From Pegea sp. RAD2-039 (Eukaryota; Chordata; Thaliacea; Salpida; Salpidae), in the NCBI GenBank assembly GCA_034620365.1, contig JAQGEQ010000161.1:62001-126000 (forward strand): a stretch of DNA of 64,000 nt, written 5' to 3'. Made by a program: the position numbers and the translations under genes. The notes beneath the pieces were generated by a model. The model was not told the DNA's origin. It was given only the letters and a program-made list of their open reading frames with translations, and did no database searches. Numbering within the stretch: the stretch's first letter is position 1; every line of letters starts with the position of its first letter. Below, piece after piece: positions 59,496 through 64,000 of the stretch.

Positions 59496-60884
59496 TTAAG
59501 CTGTTTCATATTCTCCGACATTTTTAAAGAGAACAATTGCAGAGATCATCGCTACAATCTGTAAATAAAAATCAATAAATATTAGTTACATCACTAAGCT
59601 ATTTTATTTATTTATTTCAATAATAAATATTTAAATTTGTATTTCTATAAAAAATGAATTTATTCTTTTTGTAATCATAAAATTATTTCAGCTGATGACG
59701 TTTTTCATCTCTATACGATTCAATACCAAAATATTCTTCTGCTTTTATTTTTAATAAAACTTTTTAACTTAAAACTTATGACATCATTAAAGGAAAACGT
59801 TTGTGAAACAAAAAATGAACTTTCTATAGCATTCAAAAATCAATTGTATAAACCGTCAAATTTAAAATAAATTTTAAAGTGATTAGAGAAATAAAAGTTT
59901 TGATACTTTATTTAACTAAGCCGGATATCTGTTTACTGTATTTGTGATTGAATATTACCTCGATAAAAAGCACAAAAATACCGATCCCGCCAATGACCCA
60001 AAAGTATTTTGTAAGAGCGTCTTTACATCCTTCTTGATAAACCTCGTTTGTTGTTTTAGATCGACAACTTTTTGGAGCGCCATTAGCATAATCAGAAGGC
60101 CCGTTAAAGCCGCAACACTTCATCTAACATAAAATAGTTTTTTGTTACATCGGTTTTCTTCAATTATTAGTGATTACACTCAGTAGTAAAATAAGAAGCG
60201 AAAATGTTTTTCTATTTAGAGTTAATTAATTCGGATACATTATTATAAAACAACATAAAATAGCTTTCTTTTTATTGATATAATTCATTTTTTTTGTATC
60301 ATTTAGAACAGAAATTACTTTCTCTTGAAGAGCGTCTAAATCATCTGGATTTTCATTGATGAATTTTACTATCTCGCTCCCAACTTTCGGATAGTACACA
60401 TACATTAGAATCACTCCAACTATCTCAATTATGAAAATGATCAAAACCACGATAAAGAACTGTCAAAAATGCTTCTTTTTATATTCTATTCTCATTCAAA
60501 TTTCACTTACCGATAGCAACATGCATTTATTTTCTTTAATAGCCCCGCAGCACCCTAAGAATCCAGCTACAAACACAACGCTGCCAACAAAGATCATAAC
60601 AGCAAGAATGTTTTTAATAGCCATCTCAGGAGGCAGATAAGCTGCAAACCCGTTCTTTGATACTAACGCATAGATGCCCAATCCTAATAAGACGCCTCCA
60701 CATATCTTAAAAAAAGTTCAGTTTATATTCAATTTCGTTTTTAAAAGTCGATTTTTATGACCAGTTACATCAGTGTTGAATACCGAATAAGATAAATTTT
60801 AAAATAATCAAATGCACTTACAAAAAAGATCAAATTAAAGAAGAAAACCAGATATTTACATATGTTCATCGAAGTGCTTTTCAT
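59496..60884 (-). CDS. Tetraspanin, five exons
   Basis: A four-helix membrane protein that organises partner proteins in the plasma membrane. Exons: 60822-60884 (MKSTSMNICKYLVFFFNLIFF, TM1 start), 60511-60705 (CGGVLLGLGIYALV, then TM2 ILAVMIFVGSVVFVAGFLGC with the C-C-G-A-I-K-E-N-K motif typical of the TM2 end), about 60460-60310 (TM3 FFIVVLIIFIIEIVGVILMY plus the start of the large loop), 60126 to about 59960 (MKCCGFNGPSDY with the signature CCG, then PKSC and EGC, then TM4 YFWVIGGIGIFVLFIE), and about 59560-59496 (MISAIVLFKNVGEYETA, stop). All tetraspanin cysteine landmarks are present. The ATG lies 17 bases after an acceptor (TTTTTTTTAATAG). The symbol cannot be narrowed; CD63/CD9-like subfamilies are possible. 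Confidence 0.92.
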
Positions 60885-63800
60885 GTTGATTATTTGTAAA
60901 ACTATTAAAAAAAATTTCTGAAACTGTAGTTTAAGGTTATTACAAAATATATTTTGTGATACAAGACATTTTATACCAGCTGTTTATAACTTATGCTTAT
61001 CACAAGCATGTTAAGAGAAACTAACTAAACAAAAATGATATTATTTGCTAAAACTGTCGATCATAATATATTCATTTTATTACTTCATTTCATCCTCATG
61101 AAAAAAAACCACAGCGTAGACTAAAATGACTTCAGAATTACCGAAAGCGTTATATTTAAAATGTTTTGCTATAGTATTTTATCAATTTTAAGAACTTAAT
61201 CGAAAAAAAGACCAACAAGGTCGACCAATGTTAGTTATAGTAACTGTGAAAGCCACACCTTAAACTTTTATTTGCTTATTTATTATTGTTAGAATAAAAA
61301 ATTCTTACAAAAAAAATCGGCTGAACTTAAAAATATAATGACGAAATCAACGTCCTTACATATATCAAAAACGTTTGATTAACTTCTAGTTAATAATACT
61401 TATAAAATTAGAATACAGTTGATAATAATTTCATAATTCTAATTTCTACAACGAACAAATACTAATAACATAAATCACTCATATGTTTTGACTCTATAAA
61501 ATCTTTAGCCGCTATTAACAGCTGACTATCAAAAGTAGTTTTAACTTTAGAAGACCAGGAAGTAGGTGACAGAAAGAATTTACTTCCTTTTCTAATGTGG
61601 ACTTTGTTTTGTCAACTCTCTGTTAGCTTAAAACTATCTATTTAATTTTACAACTTTTATTGCTATGATTTTTAAGCAAGAAATTGTTTCAAACAAGACA
61701 TCTGTTATGAGATAGTTTATAAATAAAAAAAACATCTCTTTAAAAAAATAAGATTCATGAATTATATTCTGTTAATCTTCTTTAAAACACCTGTCACTGG
61801 TCTAACTTTAAAAAATATTGGTTAACTAAATACTCAGTAGGTAATTTGTTGTGTGACTTCGAGCTCTGCTTGAACTGATGTATGAAGGTAAACCTTATAG
61901 AAGTGAGCAGGAAGTGAGGGTGTGAGTTTTATATCACGCTGAAGCGCGTGCTTGCTTTGTTCAAAAAAAAATTAAACCATCTTATAGAATTATGTAAAGT
62001 TTGTTCTAAAAAAAAACTTATAAATTAAAACTTAAAAAATTAAAAGTTTAATATTCTATAAATCAAATTTATCTACGAAATAATAATTTCACATTCTAGT
62101 TTTTAAGAAGTAAACTTAATATATATTTTTGTAGGATTTCTTTTCTTTGAAAACTGCTTTCGCCATCATTATTAGAAGCTTCTTGTTTTATATATTTGTT
62201 TATATTGTATTAGATCATCATTCAAATCAATTGCGCAATAAGAAAGTTTATAAAGTAAACAAAAATTAACAGACTAAAGCATCAGACAAGTAATAAACGT
62301 GAACGATGCTGAACATCTTTTGTTTGTGTATTTTCGAGTTGATATGGTTGACATCATTAACTTTGTATACTGCTAACTACCTTACAGTATATATAAGCAC
62401 AGGTTTACTTTGTATCTTTTTATTTTAATACTAGTTGACTTGTAACTCTCTTTATTATTAAGTAAATGGCTAAAAGCTACTTTTTTTGTGAATGCTATGA
62501 CTCATTTCATGATTTTTCCTGATTTAAGTAAGTTTACTTTATTCTGTTACACAAACATTTTAGTGAAATTAAATTGTTTATTATAAACTTCAACCCTTGG
62601 AAACCTTATTACCTGAAATGCAATCAGTTTATCTTAAAAAAACTTTTATTGTATCTACAAGATGAAACTGTTGATGATAAGCTACAAATAAGTAGAAATG
62701 TAATAAAGAACTTTTACAAACTTAAATATCAAAATTAGGAAAACAGTTTATGTTGCAACAAAACTACAGAAATGTGTTAGATATCTTTGTAGCTTTCGTG
62801 ATTTAGCTGGACATCATCGTTGTGGTATCTTTGGTTCCTTTATTTGGTAAATTCTTATCGACGATAGTTTACTGGGAATAATTTTACCAATAATCTATTT
62901 TACTTTTTCATTTGCCTTTTTTCATTAGTCGCAGTAACTAGTAAAATAAACCCTTAAAGACTTAACAACTTTGCAATTCACTTTTTACACAACAATATAA
63001 GAAATTATTCTTCAATGATATTTTCACTATTAATTTGCTTTTTTGGTTACTTGAACGACGTCAGCTCAAGTATTGCTAGCAGCTCAAGTAAAATCATCAA
63101 CTAAAAAGACCTTTTCAAAAATCGGTTGTGATCTTTTAAATATACTTCTAATTCCTTCTGATCGTTCTCATCTATATTGGATTACATATTTGTGTAAAAC
63201 CTTTATTTGCTAACTTTTAGTTTCTTGCTTATGAGCTCTTTTTCGGCAGGATTTTCGCGGACTCACTAGATGTTTAGTTCAAATAGAATATTTGTTAAAG
63301 ATAATCTTCAAACTGTGGATGTGCTGTATAACTTGAGAAAATTGAAATTTTAATTAAAAAATCTCAACTATTTAGGAGTTTTTTGTTTTATTATGTTTTG
63401 GTTATACTGAAATTTTATCCACCAAAAAACTTGTCAAAATATTTGGTTAAAATATTCAGTCAGAATGCTAATAGGTTCTCTTAAGTTTTTTCTTTACATT
63501 AACTTTAACAAGTCTACTAAAGGAAAAACAAGGATTTATGAGTTTACAACTACAGTAAAATCGTTTTATCACTTTTATAATTGATAATTTCATTTAAAAT
63601 AAAGGTAATAATAAATTATTATTTCCAATCAGTTTTATTTCAGTAATCAATTTGTTTGTAATTTTTCATCTTTTAATTGAATGTTTTAATTTGAACATAT
63701 TTTCCAAACTTTAATAAACACTGTGAATATAATAGAAAAAAAGTAAGTTACTTGACTTTTGTACAATAATAGCTTATAAACTTTGAATTATTTTTTACGA

Positions 63801-64000
63801 TAATTGTGTAACTAATAACTAAATAAAGTATTACGCCTAGCTTACAAACACTATAAGGAAGTAAAATAAAAAGTACAATAATACCTATAACAACCATAAT
63901 TAAGCCTACAAAACTGATTTAGAAATCATAAAACTGTACAAAAACAAGTCTACTAGGTCCGATTGCAACAATCACAAAAGAATATTCTTATTAAGCATTC
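60885..64000. other. AT-rich right flank without a supported gene
   Basis: No feature reaches a reasonable standard in 3.1 kb. Two plus-strand stretches look faintly exon-like: 62307-62401 (from ATG at about 62307, hydrophobic MLNIFCLCIFELIWLTSLTL, ending at a GT) and 62485-62526 (ATFFVNAMTHFMIFPDL, ending GTAAGT). They join in phase, but no third exon follows convincingly and no family is recognised. Confidence 0.4.

Overview
This window is nuclear DNA from an animal. It is very AT-rich (by eye roughly three quarters A+T). Most genes are split by GT-AG introns, many only about 45-100 bases long. The gene set is metazoan: MYRF-type membrane-bound transcription factor, tetraspanin, Mediator MED19, NEDD8-activating enzyme UBA3, GATAD1-type chromatin proteins, and mitochondrial MRPS9, NDUFAB1 and SUGCT. 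Dispersed CR1/Jockey-like LINE pieces occur throughout. The sequence does not fix the phylum. A 3' splice acceptor lies just upstream of the ATG of most genes, including intronless ones, which suggests spliced-leader trans-splicing. AT-rich lineages with that trait, such as hydrozoan cnidarians or flatworms, would fit. I saw no bacterial, viral, CRISPR, rRNA or tRNA features.

Layout. The 3' end of a GAS7-like F-BAR gene (+, 1-712) meets, tail to tail, a run of six minus-strand genes: ethanolamine kinase (1224-3136), NDUFAB1 (4848-5285), a TEDC2-like hypothetical gene (5378-6522), MED19 (7059-7691), SUGCT (7968-9191) and MRPS9 (11036-14683). NDUFAB1 and the gene before it are 92 bases apart, like an operon. 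UBA3 follows on the plus strand (16017-19206). Next comes a repeat-rich block holding the largest LINE copy (20938-23520), then three intronless plus-strand genes: two tandem GATAD1 paralogues (25104-25766, 26181-27017) and a full-length L-fucose kinase (27521-30781).

From 33000 to 37251 (-) is a multi-exon gene for a voltage-sensor-domain protein with a C-terminal coiled coil, related to HVCN1/TMEM266. About 5 kb of AT-rich DNA with LINE and other repeat debris follows. The MYRF orthologue then occupies about 15 kb (42546-57751, +), with a probable first intron of more than 7 kb. A tetraspanin (59496-60884, -) comes next, and the last 3 kb hold no gene I can support.

Functional links. NDUFAB1, MRPS9 and SUGCT are all mitochondrial. 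FCSK, ethanolamine kinase and UBA3 are ordinary housekeeping enzymes. I found no convincing new multi-gene system. The points most worth following are the trans-splicing/operon signature, the GATAD1 duplicate with two zinc fingers, the altered voltage sensor, an in-phase cryptic exon inside MRPS9, and the conserved stem-loop 3' tail shared by the LINE copies.
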